This document shows positions 15,478 to 15,647 of a stretch of 15,647 bases of DNA, one piece after another. This stretch comes from Rhodoblastus sp. (GTDB lineage: Bacteria; Pseudomonadota; Alphaproteobacteria; Rhizobiales; Beijerinckiaceae). Positions within the stretch are counted from its first letter, which is position 1. Each line of letters begins with the position of its first letter. The notes under the pieces were generated by a model. The model saw only the letters and a list, made by a program, of their open reading frames with translations. It was not told the origin of the DNA and made no database searches. The DNA is taken from NCBI GenBank assembly GCA_013693735.1, contig CP059255.1:1737807-1753453 (forward strand), in the 5' to 3' direction. The translations under genes were made by a program, and so were the position numbers.

Positions 15478-15647
15478 ATGCGTCGCGATGCGGAAGTTAT
15501 TTATCGGGGCCATTGCGGGAAAAACTCGCTTGCGCCGCAGATCTGGTGTTTTGCGTGTGGAGGCATATATGTAACCTGCTTGGCGGCGGCTCCGGGAATG
15601 GCGCAATTGGCGCTGACTTTATATATTCTGGCCGTTTTAATAGGGGT
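15478..15647 (+). CDS. Unidentified ORF, possible membrane protein, 3' end outside window
   Basis: Frame 1 is open from ATG 15478 to the window end (56 codons, incomplete): MRRDAEVIYRGHCGKNSLAP, QIWCFACGGIYVTCLAAAPG, MAQLALTLYILAVLIG. The last 30 residues are hydrophobic enough for one membrane segment. Four Cys occur in the first 40 residues. There is only a weak purine-rich stretch (gagacagtgaacag) upstream. ATG 15488 in frame 2 stops after 28 codons and is less likely. The base composition is GC-rich like the RHS core rather than the tips. I do not recognise it. Confidence 0.35.
   Translation, partial: MRRDAEVIYRGHCGKNSLAPQIWCFACGGIYVTCLAAAPGMAQLALTLYILAVLIG

Noticed and set aside
1..15647. 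rRNA, tRNA, riboswitch or clear intrinsic terminators
   Set aside because: I looked for tRNA-like arms, rRNA-like blocks and GC hairpins followed by T runs between cassettes and found none I could support.

Overview
The window is a GC-rich bacterial locus given over almost entirely to one RHS (YD-repeat) polymorphic-toxin system. All real genes lie on the + strand. The style of the RHS core and a degenerate IS5-family transposase whose C-terminal wording is common in methylotrophic and rhizobial genomes suggest an alphaproteobacterium, probably Hyphomicrobiales. This is inference, because no rRNA or housekeeping gene is present.

Layout. Bases 2-1396 are the 3' part of the parental RHS gene, entering from upstream. 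It carries YD repeats, the RHS-associated core and a toxin tip whose HNH-like zinc-cluster domain lies one frame off (to 1656). A frameshifted immunity-like gene follows (1689-2131). From 2170 to 14977 there are nine further cassettes. Each has a 3' piece of the same GC-rich core, then a different AT-richer C-terminal tip, then a different small downstream gene in the position of an immunity gene. Core fragments begin abruptly at 2170, 3913, 5499, 7747, about 8900, 9747, 11331, 13084 and 14732. These correspond to different points in the parental core (parental bases 314, 438, 356, 564, about 1115, 205, 200, 396 and 836). All run through the core's 3' end except the last, which is cut off inside the core by an IS5-family remnant (14977-15402). 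A new ORF, possibly a membrane protein, starts at 15478 and leaves the window.

How it works (inference from known Rhs/CDI biology). The upstream-anchored RHS gene would be the only expressed toxin. The headless cassettes would be a silent library of toxin tips with matching immunity genes, and homologous recombination through the shared core could move a new tip onto the parental gene. Several immunity genes have good ribosome-binding sites or overlap the tip stop codon, so they may be translated independently of the core.

Condition. Many tips and immunity genes, and a few core segments, are interrupted by frame changes. Nearly all fit the loss of one base (or two). In-frame stops occur too. 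Cassettes 4 and 7 have continuous core-tip frames, and the immunity genes of cassettes 5 and 9 are intact. The pattern is either advanced decay of a silent archive or a deletion-type sequencing error; raw reads would separate the two.
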